The position numbers were made by a program, and so were the translations under genes. A DNA stretch of 64,000 nucleotides, from NCBI RefSeq assembly GCF_000422745.1, contig NZ_AUGQ01000009.1, positions 1 to 64,000 of the forward strand, read 5' to 3'. The DNA comes from Microbacterium gubbeenense DSM 15944. Its GTDB lineage: Bacteria; Actinomycetota; Actinomycetes; Actinomycetales; Microbacteriaceae. A model generated the notes under the pieces. The model was given only the letters and a program-made list of their open reading frames with translations, was not told the origin of the DNA and did not search any database. The number at the start of each line of letters is the position of its first letter. Within the stretch, counting starts at the first letter, position 1. This document shows, piece after piece, positions 55,077 through 64,000 of the stretch.

Positions 55077-56927
55077 TTATTTCTTGCCCGACGATTCGAC
55101 GTCACCGGAGAGGGCGGCGATGAAGGCGTTCTGCGGAACCTCGACACGGCCCACCATCTTCATGCGCTTCTTGCCCTCCTTCTGCTTCTCGAGAAGTTTG
55201 CGCTTGCGGCTGATGTCGCCGCCGTAGCACTTCGCCAGCACGTCCTTGCGAATGGCGCGAATCGTCTCGCGCGCGATCACGCGAGCGCCGATGGCGGCCT
55301 GGATCGGCACCTCGAACTGCTGGCGCGGGATCAGCTTGCGCAGCCGCTCGGCCATCATCGTGCCGTACGCGTAAGCGCCATCGCGGTGCACGATCGCGCT
55401 GAACGCATCGACGCGCTCGCCCTGCAGCAGGATGTCGACCTTCACGAGGTCGGCCTCCTGGCTGCCCGACGGTTCGTAGTCGAGGCTCGCGTAGCCCTGC
55501 GTGCGGCTCTTCAGGTGGTCGAAGAAGTCGAACACGATCTCGCCGAGCGGCATCGTGTACTTGAGCTCGACGCGCTCCTCGGACAGGTAGTCCATGCCGA
55601 TGAGCGAACCGCGGCGCGACTGGCACAGCTCCATGACGGTGCCCACGTAGTCCTTCGGCACCAGGATCGACGTCTGCACGATCGGCTCGGTCACGGAGGC
55701 GAGCTTGCCCTCGGGGTACTCGCTCGGGTTGGTCACGACCGTCGTCTCGCCGTTCTCGGCGGTGACCTCGTAGATCACGCTCGGAGCGGTGTTGATGAGG
55801 TCGAGGTCGAACTCGCGCTCCAGGCGCTCGGTGATGATCTCGAGGTGCAGCAGGCCGAGGAAGCCGCAGCGGAACCCGAAGCCGAGCGCGACGGAGGTCT
55901 CGGGCTCGTACACGAGCGCCGCGTCAGAGAGCTTCAGCTTGTCGAGCGCGTCGCGCAGGATCGGATAATCGCTCGCATCGAGCGGATACAGGCCCGAGAA
56001 CACCATCGGCTTCGGCTCGACGTACCCGTCGAGAGCGACCGCGGCGGGCACCTTCGCGTCGGTGACCGTGTCACCCACCTTCGACTGGCGCACATCCTTG
56101 ACGCCCGTGATGAGGTACCCCACCTCGCCGACGCCGAGTCCTTCGGACGCCACCGGCTCTGGGCTCGAGACGCCGATCTCCAGGAGTTCGTGGGTCGTGC
56201 GCGTCGACATCATCTGCAGCTTCTGGCGGGGCACGAAGGATCCGTCGATCATGCGCACGTACGTCACGACGCCGCGGTAGGCGTCGTAGACCGAGTCGAA
56301 GATCACGGCGCGCGGAGCCGCGTCCGCGTCGCCGGTCGGCGCGGGGATGTCGCGCACGATGCGGTCGAGCAGCTCCTCGACGCCGATGCCCGTCTTGCCC
56401 GATACGCGCAGCACGTCTGCGGGGTCGCCGCCGATGAGATCCGCGAGCTCCTTCGCGAACCGCTCGGGGTCGGCGGCCGGCAGGTCGATCTTGTTGAGCA
56501 CCGGAATGATCGTGAGGTCGTTCTCGAGCGCGAGGTAGAGGTTCGCGAGGGTCTGCGCCTCGATCCCCTGCGCGGCGTCGACGAGCAGGATCGCGCCCTC
56601 GCAAGCGGCCAACGACCGCGAGACCTCATAGCTGAAGTCGACGTGGCCCGGCGTGTCGATCATGTTCAGGGCGAAGGTGTCGCCGTCGACCTGCCACGGG
56701 ATCCGCACCGCCTGGCTCTTGACCGTGATGCCGCGCTCGCGCTCGATGTCCATGCGGTCGAGGTACTGCGCGCGCATTTCGCGGTCGCCGACGACGCCGG
56801 TCAGCTGGAGCAGCCGGTCGGCGAGGGTCGACTTGCCGTGGTCGATGTGGGCAATGATGCAGAAATTGCGGATTCGCGCGGGCGGGGTTGCCGCGGGCGC
56901 GAGCGGCTGAGAGGCACGGGGCGACAT
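55077..56927 (-). CDS. lepA: Translation elongation factor 4 (LepA)
   Basis: The 616-residue GTPase has G1 [17 protein letters not shown]3 [13 protein letters not shown]4 NKIDLP, domain II and V like EF-G, and the LepA-specific C-terminal domain ending with [17 protein letters not shown]. It rescues or slows ribosomes under stress. A -10 box TAGACT (56937-56942) lies nine bases before ATG 56927, close to the leaderless pattern; a copy of the 16-base half-palindrome seen at 44138 sits directly upstream. Confidence 0.97.
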   Translation of the reverse strand: MSPRASQPLAPAATPPARIRNFCIIAHIDHGKSTLADRLLQLTGVVGDREMRAQYLDRMDIERERGITVKSQAVRIPWQVDGDTFALNMIDTPGHVDFSYEVSRSLAACEGAILLVDAAQGIEAQTLANLYLALENDLTIIPVLNKIDLPAADPERFAKELADLIGGDPADVLRVSGKTGIGVEELLDRIVRDIPAPTGDADAAPRAVIFDSVYDAYRGVVTYVRMIDGSFVPRQKLQMMSTRTTHELLEIGVSSPEPVASEGLGVGEVGYLITGVKDVRQSKVGDTVTDAKVPAAVALDGYVEPKPMVFSGLYPLDASDYPILRDALDKLKLSDAALVYEPETSVALGFGFRCGFLGLLHLEIITERLEREFDLDLINTAPSVIYEVTAENGETTVVTNPSEYPEGKLASVTEPIVQTSILVPKDYVGTVMELCQSRRGSLIGMDYLSEERVELKYTMPLGEIVFDFFDHLKSRTQGYASLDYEPSGSQEADLVKVDILLQGERVDAFSAIVHRDGAYAYGTMMAERLRKLIPRQQFEVPIQAAIGARVIARETIRAIRKDVLAKCYGGDISRKRKLLEKQKEGKKRMKMVGRVEVPQNAFIAALSGDVESSGKK

Positions 56928-56942
56928 ATCTAGGCGAGTCTA

Positions 56943-56958
56943 CGCGGAACGCCCGACA
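56943..56958. repeat. 16-base copy of the recO/leuA palindrome half
   Basis: CGCGGAACGCCCGACA is identical to 44138-44153. Here only one arm is present, next to the lepA -10 box. Confidence 0.55.
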
Positions 56959-57214
56959 GACGCCTGGTGACCGTCAGGGCATGTCGTCGCCTCGTGCATG
57001 ACATATGGAGGAAAAGTGTGCAGACTAGAGACATCCCGCAACGAAGCCGGTGCGCAGAGTGCTCAATTGGCACCTGCAGCTGATTACGAAACGGTCCGTC
57101 CGATACAGATTGATAACGCTTTATTGCTAATGGCCACCCCATTCGCAGAAGCGGACGAACGCAGACTAGAGTCACCTCTCAGCCCTGTGCTCCTCGAGAA
57201 AGCCACCTGACACC

Positions 57215-58198
57215 TTGTTCCGATACTTGACGCGCCGCCTGATCAACTGGCTGGTCATCATCGTCGTGTCGACCAACATCACGTATCTGCTCGCGTGGAA
57301 CTTCATGGATCCTCGCAGCAACTACGTCGGTCGACGCCCCCCTCTCAGCCCGCAGCAGATCACGGATCTGTTGGAACCGCGCAACCTGAGCGACTCGGTT
57401 CCTCTGCTCGAGCGGTGGTGGACATGGCTCACGAACATCGTTCTGCACTGGAACTGGGGCCTCGCCCCCAACGGCGACACCGTCAACACCCAGATGGCGG
57501 CCCGCATGTGGGTGTCGGCGGAGTTCACGGGAGTGACGCTCATCATCACGACGGTGGCGGGCATCGCGCTCGGCGTCTACACCGCGAACCGGCAGTACAA
57601 GCTGGCCGACCGCATCGGGCACTTCAGCTCGACGATCACGATGAACATTCCGCCGATCGTCGCAGCCCTCGGCTTCGTGCTGGTCGGCATCTGGGTCAAT
57701 GACCTCGCGGGCAGGACGATCTTCTACGTCACCGGACCCGTCGGGCTCTCGTCCGAACATTGGTGGGTGCCCGTGCTCGATACGCTGCACCGGCTGATCC
57801 TGCCCACGCTCGCGATGTCGCTCGTCGGATACGCAACGACGCACTTCCTGCAGCGCGCGCTCCTGCTCGACAACATCAGCGCCGATTACGTGCGCACGGC
57901 GCGCGCGAAGGGCCTCACGAAGAAGCACGCGATCCGCAAGCACGCGCTGCGCACGTCGCTGATTCCGATCGCGACGCAGATCGCCTTCTCGATCCCCGTC
58001 ATCTTCCTCGGCGCGGTGCTCTCCGAGCAGATCTTCGCGTGGCACGGCCTCGGCGAGTATCTCGTGCAGACCATCGGCCGCAACGATGTCCACGGCACCG
58101 TCGCCATCGCCGCTTTCGGCGCGTTCCTGACCGCGATCGGCGCACTGCTCGCCGATATTGCGGTCGTGGCCCTCGATCCGCGAGTGCGGGTGAATTGA
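57215..58198 (+). CDS. Peptide ABC transporter permease, OppB/DppB-like
   Basis: The 327-residue permease has a first membrane helix starting FRYLTRRLINWLVIIVVSTN, about six helices, and the EAA loop near the end (ADYVRTARAKGLTKKHAIRKHALR … LI). It forms the membrane channel with the next gene. The start codon is TTG 57215, with GAGAAAG weakly placed upstream. The 287 bases before it carry the operon promoter region; the dyad GTGC-N7-GCAC at about 57058-57072 could be an operator. It begins the opp-like operon. Confidence 0.92.
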   Translation: MFRYLTRRLINWLVIIVVSTNITYLLAWNFMDPRSNYVGRRPPLSPQQITDLLEPRNLSDSVPLLERWWTWLTNIVLHWNWGLAPNGDTVNTQMAARMWVSAEFTGVTLIITTVAGIALGVYTANRQYKLADRIGHFSSTITMNIPPIVAALGFVLVGIWVNDLAGRTIFYVTGPVGLSSEHWWVPVLDTLHRLILPTLAMSLVGYATTHFLQRALLLDNISADYVRTARAKGLTKKHAIRKHALRTSLIPIATQIAFSIPVIFLGAVLSEQIFAWHGLGEYLVQTIGRNDVHGTVAIAAFGAFLTAIGALLADIAVVALDPRVRVN

Positions 58199-58199
58199 T

Positions 58200-59093
58200 A
58201 TGACGACCATTGAGGCACCCGCCATCCAGCGCTCGAAGCCACTGTCCAAGTGGACGTTGTACTCGCGCCGCTTCTTCCGCAACATCCCCGCGACCGTCGC
58301 CCTCGGCATCTTCGTCGTGCTCGTCCTGTTCGCCGTCGTCGGCCCGGTCTTCCAGAAGTGGAACCACGTCGAACTCGACTTCCTCGCCCTCAGCGACGGC
58401 CCGAGCGCGGACCACTGGTTCGGCACGACGAACTCCGGCAACGACGTCTTCGCGATGACGATCGAGGGCCTGCGCCGCTCGCTCATGATCGCGCTGATCG
58501 TCTCGACGGGCACGACCGTGATCTCCGCCCTCCTCGGCGGCATCGCCGCCTACTTCGGCGGATGGTCCGAGCGGGTCATCCTCTGGGTGATCCACTTCAT
58601 GATGGCGGTGCCGGGCTTCCTCATCGTGGCGCTCGTCACCAACGGCTCCGGCGGCAACTGGTTCGTCCTCGCCATCATGCTGGTCGTGATCGGTTGGATG
58701 ACCCTCGCCCGCACGGTGTGGACGCTGTCGCTGTCCATCCGCGAGAGCGAATACATCCAGGCGGCGCGATACATGGGCGTCGGCAGTTTCCGCATCGTGC
58801 TGCGCCACATGCTGCCGAACATGGCCTCGCTGCTCATCATCAACTTCACGCTCGGCGTCGTCGCCGCCGTCAACTCCGAGACGAGCCTGTCGTTCCTGGG
58901 CTTCGGCGTGCGGGTTCCCGACGTTTCGCTCGGAACGCTCATCGCGATGGGATCCAGCGTCGTGACGTCGGCGCCGTGGATCTTCCTGTTCCCCGGCGCG
59001 ATCCTGACGCTTCTCACGGTCTCGATGGCGTTCGTCGCGGATGGCCTGCGCGATGCCCTCGATCCGAACTCGGCAGCAGGAGGCCGCGCATGA
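58200..59093 (+). CDS. Peptide ABC transporter permease, OppC/DppC-like
   Basis: The 297-residue permease has an N-terminal cytoplasmic arm (KPLSKWTLYSRRFFRN), one long periplasm-side loop with HWFGTTNSGNDVF, five further helices and the EAA loop SEYIQAARYMGVGSFRIVLRHMLPN. It pairs with the OppB-like subunit. ATG 58200 follows the OppB-like stop by one base; the stop overlaps the ATPase start by ATGA. Confidence 0.93.
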   Translation: MTTIEAPAIQRSKPLSKWTLYSRRFFRNIPATVALGIFVVLVLFAVVGPVFQKWNHVELDFLALSDGPSADHWFGTTNSGNDVFAMTIEGLRRSLMIALIVSTGTTVISALLGGIAAYFGGWSERVILWVIHFMMAVPGFLIVALVTNGSGGNWFVLAIMLVVIGWMTLARTVWTLSLSIRESEYIQAARYMGVGSFRIVLRHMLPNMASLLIINFTLGVVAAVNSETSLSFLGFGVRVPDVSLGTLIAMGSSVVTSAPWIFLFPGAILTLLTVSMAFVADGLRDALDPNSAAGGRA

Positions 59094-61144
59094 CCGAACC
59101 GATTCTGTCCGTCAACGACCTCACCGTCACCTTCGCGAGTGAGGCCGGTCGAGTCGACGCCGTGCGCGGCGTGAGCTTCGATCTGTTCCCCGGTAAGACG
59201 ATCGGCATCGTCGGCGAGTCCGGATCCGGAAAGTCGGTGACGTCGCTCGCCATCATGGGCCTGCTGGCCGACAACGCGCGGGTCAAGGGATCCGTACGCT
59301 TCAACGGGCAGGAGCTGCTCGGCAAGTCCGACAAGCAGATGTCGGAGATCCGCGGCAACGGCCTGTCGATGATCTTCCAGGATCCCCTGACGTCGCTCAC
59401 CCCGGTGTTCACGATCGGCGACCAGCTCGTCGAGGCGATCACCGCCCACCGCGGCGTCTCGAAGTCGGCCGCGTGGAAGCGCGCCGTCGAGCTGCTGAAG
59501 ACGGTCGGCATCCCGAACGCCGAGGTGCGCATGCGCGCCTTCCCGCACGAGTTCTCGGGCGGCATGCGCCAGCGCGTCGTCATCGCGATCGCCCTCGCGA
59601 ACGACCCCAAGCTGATCATCGCCGACGAGCCGACGACCGCGCTCGACGTCACGATCCAGGCACAGATCCTCGAGGTCATCAAGAAGGGTCAGCGCGAGAC
59701 CGGGGCCGCCGTGATCATGATCACGCACGACATGGGCGTGGTCGCGAACGTCGCCGACGACGTGCTCGTGATGTACGCGGGCCGCCCCGTCGAGCACGCG
59801 CCCGTCGATCAGCTCTTCTACGACACGCGCATGCCGTACTCGGTGGGCCTGCTCGCCGCGATCCCCCGCGTGGACAAGAAGGACAAGCAGCCGCTCGTAC
59901 CGATCAAGGGCAACCCGCCCCTCCTGATCGACCTTCCGGATGCTTGCCCGTTCGCCGATCGCTGCCCGATCGCCGTTGCCGCGTGCCGACAGGGTGAGCC
60001 CCCGCTCGCCGTCGTCGAGGGCGGCGAAGAGGGCCACCGCGCCGCCTGCATCCGTGCCGATGAGATCCGCAACGGCGTGATCGACGGCGAGCCGGTGTTC
60101 CCGCCGCCGGTGATCCCCGAGAGCGAGCTGCTCGCCACGCCGCGCGAGGAGCGCAAGGAGACGTTGCGCGTCGAGAACCTCACCAAGACCTTCCCGCTGC
60201 TCAAGGGAGCGCTCGCCAAGCGCAAGGTCGGCGAGGTGCACGCGGTCAAGAACGTCTCGTTCGACATCCGCGAGGGCGAGACCCTCGCGATCGTCGGCGA
60301 GTCGGGATCCGGTAAGACGACGACGCTGCTCGAGATCATGGAGCTCGCGCAGCACGACGACGGCGACATCGTCATCGGCGGAACGAGCGTCAAGGACATC
60401 GGTTCCAAGCGCCATGAGCGCGCGCTGCGCCGCGACATCCAGATCGTCTTCCAGGATCCGATGGGCGCGCTCGACCCGCGCATGACGGTGTTCGACATCA
60501 TCGCCGAGCCGTTGCGGACGATCGGCGTCGACAAGAACAAGACGCACGAACGCGTCGACGAGCTGATGGGCCTCGTCGGCCTGAACCCCGCGCACGGCGA
60601 CCGCTTCCCGCAGGCGTTCTCCGGCGGCCAGCGGCAGCGCATCGGCATCGCCCGGGCGCTCGCTACCGAACCCCGCCTCATCGTGCTCGACGAGCCGGTC
60701 TCGGCGCTCGACGTGTCGATCCAGGCCGGCGTCATCAACCTGCTCGACGAGCTCAAGGCGAAGCTCGGCATCTCCTACCTCTTCGTCGCACACGACCTCT
60801 CGGTCGTGCGCCACCTCGCCGACCGCGTGGCCGTGATGTATCTCGGCCAGTTCGTCGAGCTCGGCGACGTCGACGAAGTCTTCGACGACCCGCAGCACCC
60901 GTACACACAAGCGCTGCTGTCGGCGATCCCGGTTCCGGATCCCCATGTAGAACGCACACGAGAACGTGTGGTGTTGACGGGGGATCTTCCCAGCCCGACC
61001 GACAAGATCTCGGGCTGTCCCTTCGTGAGTCGCTGCCCGTTGTACCAGACTCTGGATACGGCGAGCAGGACCCGCTGCGAGGAGGAGCCACCACAGCTCA
61101 CTGGACGTGAGGGCGTGCACACCAACGCGTGCCACTTCCGGTAG
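59090..61144 (+). CDS. Fused OppD-OppF-type ABC ATPase
   Basis: The 684-residue protein has two complete ATPase domains. First half: GESGSGKSVTS, FSGGMRQRVVIAIAL, LIIADEPTTALDVT, MITHDMG, followed by the OppD-type Cys-rich tail (CPFADRCPIAVAAC). Second half: GESGSGKTTTL, FSGGQRQRIGIARAL, LIVLDEPVSALDVS, VAHDLS, with CPFVSRCPLY…C near the end, which suggests iron-sulfur or zinc binding. The two ATPases, separate OppD and OppF in most bacteria, are fused. It powers peptide import through the two permeases upstream. Confidence 0.94.
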   Translation: MTEPILSVNDLTVTFASEAGRVDAVRGVSFDLFPGKTIGIVGESGSGKSVTSLAIMGLLADNARVKGSVRFNGQELLGKSDKQMSEIRGNGLSMIFQDPLTSLTPVFTIGDQLVEAITAHRGVSKSAAWKRAVELLKTVGIPNAEVRMRAFPHEFSGGMRQRVVIAIALANDPKLIIADEPTTALDVTIQAQILEVIKKGQRETGAAVIMITHDMGVVANVADDVLVMYAGRPVEHAPVDQLFYDTRMPYSVGLLAAIPRVDKKDKQPLVPIKGNPPLLIDLPDACPFADRCPIAVAACRQGEPPLAVVEGGEEGHRAACIRADEIRNGVIDGEPVFPPPVIPESELLATPREERKETLRVENLTKTFPLLKGALAKRKVGEVHAVKNVSFDIREGETLAIVGESGSGKTTTLLEIMELAQHDDGDIVIGGTSVKDIGSKRHERALRRDIQIVFQDPMGALDPRMTVFDIIAEPLRTIGVDKNKTHERVDELMGLVGLNPAHGDRFPQAFSGGQRQRIGIARALATEPRLIVLDEPVSALDVSIQAGVINLLDELKAKLGISYLFVAHDLSVVRHLADRVAVMYLGQFVELGDVDEVFDDPQHPYTQALLSAIPVPDPHVERTRERVVLTGDLPSPTDKISGCPFVSRCPLYQTLDTASRTRCEEEPPQLTGREGVHTNACHFR

Positions 61145-61194
61145 GTCTCCCCCTTGAATCCCACCCCCAGCGCAATAGCGCGAAAGGAACACCA

Positions 61195-62919
61195 ATGAAC
61201 AAGCACTCAAAGTGGATCGGAGCGGCCGCCTTCGCGGCGACCTTCTCCCTCGCTCTCACGGCCTGCAGCGGCGGCGGATCCGGAGACGGTAACGGCGGCG
61301 ACGGCGGCGGAGACGCAGCTCCCGTCGAGACGAAGGAAGCCGACTACAACCCGGTTGACCGCGCCGACATGCAGCAGGGCGGCGACGTCACGGTCGCGAT
61401 CAGTGAGATCACGCCGCAGATGAACGCCATGAATCAGGATGGCGCTGTGCCGACCCAGACGATCTGGACCTGGTACAACCCGCAGATCATCCTGTCGACC
61501 CCCGAGGGAGAGTCGTACCCGAACCCGGCGTACATCTCCGACAAGACGGTCGAAGAGGTCGACGGCAACACTGTCATGACCCTGACGTTCACGGACGAGG
61601 CCGAGTTCAACGACGGCACGCCCATGGACTGGAAGACGATCGAGAACACCTGGATCGCCAACCGCGGCGAGGGCGACTATGCGCCCAACAGCACGGAGGG
61701 CTACCGCAACATCGCGTCCGTCGAGGCCGGCGATACTGACAAGCAGGCCGTCATCACCTTCGACGGTACGTTTGCCTGGGTCGATGCGCTGTTCTTCAAC
61801 GTGACCCACCCGGCGGTTGACAGCGCCGAGAAGTTCAACGAGGCCTACCTCGACGGTGCTCACCCCGAGTGGGGCGCAGGTCCGTACATGATCGATGAGT
61901 TCGATCGCGAGGCCGGTGTGATCTCGTTCGTCCCGAACGACAAGTGGTGGGGCGACGAGCCGATGCTCGATACGGTCACCTTCCGCGTCATGGAGCCCAC
62001 GGCCGAGATCAACGCGTTCCGCGCCGGCGAGATCGACATGGCGGGCAACTCGCAGTCGCTCACGGCCGACACGCTCGAGCAAATTGCTGACGTCGAGGAC
62101 ACGACGGTCTACCGCGCCGCCCGCGCGTCGAACAACCTGATCCAGCTGAACGCCGAGCGGGAGCAGTTCGCCGACCTCGAGACGCGCCAGGCGATGTTCA
62201 TGGCCATCGACCGCGAGCAGATCACCGACGTGATGTGGGATGGGCTCGACTACTCCGAGGAACCGGCCGGTTCGCTGAACCTTTACCCCTACCAGGACGG
62301 GTACGAGGACGCGCTGGCAAACTCGGGCTACGAGTACAACGTCGAGGAGGCGAACTCGATCCTCGACGAGGCCGGCTGGGAGATGGGCGACGACGGCATC
62401 CGCGAGCGCGACGGCGTGCGCTTTGAAGGCCGCCTGCCCACATTCGGCGATGACGCGCTGACCGAGGCGCGTGCCCGCGTGGTCCAGCAGCAGCTCAAGG
62501 CCATCGGCTTCGACATGCAGCTCGACCAGCGTGCATCGAGCGAGTTCTCGACCACGCTGACCGAGAAGGACTGGGACCTCGTGACCCTCGGCTTCAGTTC
62601 GTCTGACGCCTACGGCGTGATGTGGATGTGCCAGGTCTACTGCGAGGACAGCGGACTGAACCTTTCCGCGACGATGAACGAGACGTTCGACGAGCGCATC
62701 CACGAGGTCGAGGCGCTGCCGACGGCCGAGGAGCAGATCCCCGCGGCGATGGAGCTCGAGTCGGAGCTGATGGCCGAGTCGTGGGGCATCCTGCCGCTCT
62801 ACGCCGGCCCGCAGATCATGGCGGCGAAGGACGGTCTCGCGAACCTCACCCCCGAGCCCTACACCGGTCTGGACCTCTTCGGAGTGCTGCCGGTGGAGAA
62901 CTTCGGGTGGGCGAAGTAG
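61195..62919 (+). CDS. Peptide ABC transporter substrate-binding lipoprotein (family 5)
   Basis: The 574-residue precursor has a signal peptide ending in the lipobox LTAC, a Gly/Ser-rich linker and the family 5 extracellular binding domain ([56 protein letters not shown]). It captures peptides at the outer membrane face and delivers them to the permeases. GAAAGGA precedes ATG 61195. It is the last gene of the operon and is followed by a strong terminator. Confidence 0.94.
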   Translation: MNKHSKWIGAAAFAATFSLALTACSGGGSGDGNGGDGGGDAAPVETKEADYNPVDRADMQQGGDVTVAISEITPQMNAMNQDGAVPTQTIWTWYNPQIILSTPEGESYPNPAYISDKTVEEVDGNTVMTLTFTDEAEFNDGTPMDWKTIENTWIANRGEGDYAPNSTEGYRNIASVEAGDTDKQAVITFDGTFAWVDALFFNVTHPAVDSAEKFNEAYLDGAHPEWGAGPYMIDEFDREAGVISFVPNDKWWGDEPMLDTVTFRVMEPTAEINAFRAGEIDMAGNSQSLTADTLEQIADVEDTTVYRAARASNNLIQLNAEREQFADLETRQAMFMAIDREQITDVMWDGLDYSEEPAGSLNLYPYQDGYEDALANSGYEYNVEEANSILDEAGWEMGDDGIRERDGVRFEGRLPTFGDDALTEARARVVQQQLKAIGFDMQLDQRASSEFSTTLTEKDWDLVTLGFSSSDAYGVMWMCQVYCEDSGLNLSATMNETFDERIHEVEALPTAEEQIPAAMELESELMAESWGILPLYAGPQIMAAKDGLANLTPEPYTGLDLFGVLPVENFGWAK

Positions 62920-62929
62920 CCCTCTGATC

Positions 62930-62967
62930 GACAGCGGGGTCGGTGCTTCGGCACCGACCCCGCTGTC
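62930..62967 (+). terminator. Terminator of the peptide-transporter operon
   Basis: A 17-base perfect stem (GACAGCGGGGTCGGTGC and complement) is closed by a TTCG tetraloop, followed by GTTGG. It lies 11 bases after the substrate-binding gene stop. Confidence 0.9.
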
Positions 62968-63112
62968 GTTGGGTCGGGTTCTCCAGGAACTTCCTGGTAG
63001 AGTTATTCCTTGGCTTGCGTGTGGGTTCCCACGCCCGCACACGTCGAACGGCAGCCCCTCTACCTGCCCGACGACAACATCCGATTTCACTCGAACGAAA
63101 GTCTGTACAGAC

Positions 63113-63373
63113 GTGGCAAACATTAAGTCGCAGATCAAGCGCAACAAGACCAACGAGAAGGCCCGCGAGCGCAACCGCATCGTGAAGAGCGAGCTGCGCA
63201 CGGTCGTCCGCGCGACGCGCCGCGCAATCGCCGGTGCCGACAAGCCCGCCGCGGAGACCGCCTTCGCGAAGGCCTCGAAGAAGCTCGACAAGGCCGTCTC
63301 GAAGGGCGTGATCCACAAGAACCAGGCAGCGAACCGCAAGGGCGCCCTGGCGAAGCAGATCAACGCTCTCTGA
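63113..63373 (+). CDS. rpsT: 30S ribosomal protein S20
   Basis: The 86-residue basic protein starts at GTG 63113 ([11 protein letters not shown]) and has the family order [45 protein letters not shown]20 binds 16S rRNA early in assembly. The start is the second codon-like position used by most rpsT genes (MANIKSQ). It is a single gene, followed by a clear terminator. Confidence 0.97.
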   Translation: MANIKSQIKRNKTNEKARERNRIVKSELRTVVRATRRAIAGADKPAAETAFAKASKKLDKAVSKGVIHKNQAANRKGALAKQINAL

Positions 63374-63384
63374 GCTGAGTGCCG

Positions 63385-63416
63385 AGAAAAGCCCGCCCCA
63401 AGGGGCGGGCTTTTCT
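63385..63416 (+). terminator. Terminator of rpsT
   Basis: AGAAAAGCCCGCCCC pairs with GGGGCGGGCTTTTCT around AA; the second arm ends in a T-run. Confidence 0.9.
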
Positions 63417-63433
63417 GCGCCCCCACGCTAATT

Positions 63434-63491
63434 CTTCATTTCTGGCACTTTTCTACACGCAATTGCGTGTAGAAAAGTGCCAGAAATGAAG
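63434..63491. repeat. Perfect 58-base palindrome between rpsT and holA
   Basis: Bases 63434-63462 and 63463-63491 are exact reverse complements with no central loop (outer CTTCATTTC, centre CGCAATTGCG). It is much richer in A and T than its surroundings. A complete rpsT terminator already lies upstream, so termination does not explain it. It ends 35 bases from the holA stop. Confidence 0.9.
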
Positions 63492-63525
63492 GGTTGGGGG
63501 CCGGTGAATGGTCGGGGCGCCAGCG

Positions 63526-64000
63526 TTACGCGCCGAAGGGTGCGCGCGTGGCGACGACCGTCACCATGCGCTCGAGCGCGAAGATCGGATCCCGCGATGC
63601 GCCCTTGACCTCGGCGTCGGCGCGCGCGACGGCCTGGATCGCGAGGCCGATCTGGCCCCCCGTCCACCCCACGAGATCGCGCTGTGCGCGCTCGATCTGC
63701 CAATCGGGCATGCCGAGCTCGCGCGCGAGCTGCCGCGCCGGCCCGCGCTTGCCACCGACCCGCGCCATGGTGCGCAACTTCATCGCGAAGGCGGCGACCA
63801 TCGGCACCGGATCCGCGCCGGAGTCGAGCGCGTGCCGCAGCGTGATCAGCGCCCGCCCGTAATCGCCCGCGATCGCGGCATCGGCCGCGGCGAAGGCGTT
63901 CGTCTCGACTCGCCCACCGTAGTAGCGCGCCACGACCTGCTCATCGATGACGCCCGTCGTGTCCTGGATCAGCTGCTGGCAGGCGGCGGCGAGCTCGGCG
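63526..64000 (-). CDS. holA: DNA polymerase III delta subunit, C-terminal part
   Basis: The frame is open to the window edge and codes the C-terminal 150 or so residues: AELAAACQQLIQDTTGVIDEQVVARYYGGRVETNAFA, RALITLRHALDSGADPVPMVAAFAMKLRTMARV, and AVARADAEVKGASRDPIFALERMV. These match HolA, which opens the beta clamp during clamp loading. The N-terminal part lies beyond base 64000. It is convergent with rpsT across the palindrome. Confidence 0.9.
   Translation of the reverse strand, partial: AELAAACQQLIQDTTGVIDEQVVARYYGGRVETNAFAAADAAIAGDYGRALITLRHALDSGADPVPMVAAFAMKLRTMARVGGKRGPARQLARELGMPDWQIERAQRDLVGWTGGQIGLAIQAVARADAEVKGASRDPIFALERMVTVVATRAPFGA

Noticed and set aside
58550..61210. 886-codon minus-strand frame opposite the transporter ATPase
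   Set aside because: Shadow of the well supported ATPase and permease genes on the plus strand.

Overview
The window is a high-GC actinobacterial chromosome segment, most likely from the Microbacteriaceae (Microbacterium-like). The evidence is the strong G/C third-position bias, RbpA, a ROK-type polyphosphate glucokinase, homodimeric AceE, a FasR-FabD-FabH-AcpP-FabF cluster, a DUF3145 gene, an actinobacterial RNase P RNA, a leucine leader peptide in front of leuA, and a CIRCE-hrcA-dnaJ operon. Both edges cut genes: an IS3 transposase on the left and holA on the right.

Bases 1 to about 11.9 kb are accessory. They hold an IS3 OrfB fragment abutting the last 54 codons of a serine recombinase, small hypothetical genes and lipoproteins, and many single-gene stress or modification enzymes: GrpB-like, PAP2, several GNAT acetyltransferases (one fused to an SRPBCC domain, one frameshifted), an S51 peptidase, a NUDIX hydrolase, a methyltransferase and a VapBC toxin-antitoxin pair. 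Intergenic gaps are longer here and base composition is less extreme.

From 12 to 25 kb come an M20 peptidase and MFS exporter pair, a UvrA-like ABC protein, an AEC transporter, an acyltransferase whose reading frame runs into a DedA gene, a NarL-type two-component system, an SDR, a GDPD, rbpA and ppgK. From 25 to 36.7 kb lie rnpB, a zinc-ribbon gene starting just after tRNA-Val, aceE, the fasR-fabD-fabH-acpP-fabF fatty-acid operon, DUF3145, a CAU tRNA, a DMT transporter, def and tRNA-Asn.

From 36.7 to 57 kb most genes are on the minus strand and housekeeping: an orphan ABC ATPase, dusB-dgt-dnaG, uppS, recO, leuA with its leader, then the operon hrcA-dnaJ-rsmE-HIT-phoH-ybeY-CNNM-era headed by a CIRCE box, then hemW, DUF1990 and lepA. 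From 57 to 63 kb there is a complete oligopeptide ABC importer (two permeases, a fused double ATPase, a lipoprotein), then rpsT and holA.

Two themes cut across the window. About fifteen genes have a TANNNT -10 box exactly 6 or 7 bases before the start codon, as expected for leaderless mRNAs. Three intergenic spaces (uppS/recO, recO/leuA, rpsT/holA) hold near-perfect palindromes of 36 to 63 bp with almost no loop, which may be a repeat family. I found no CRISPR array, prophage or clearly new multi-gene system; the palindromes are the least explained feature.
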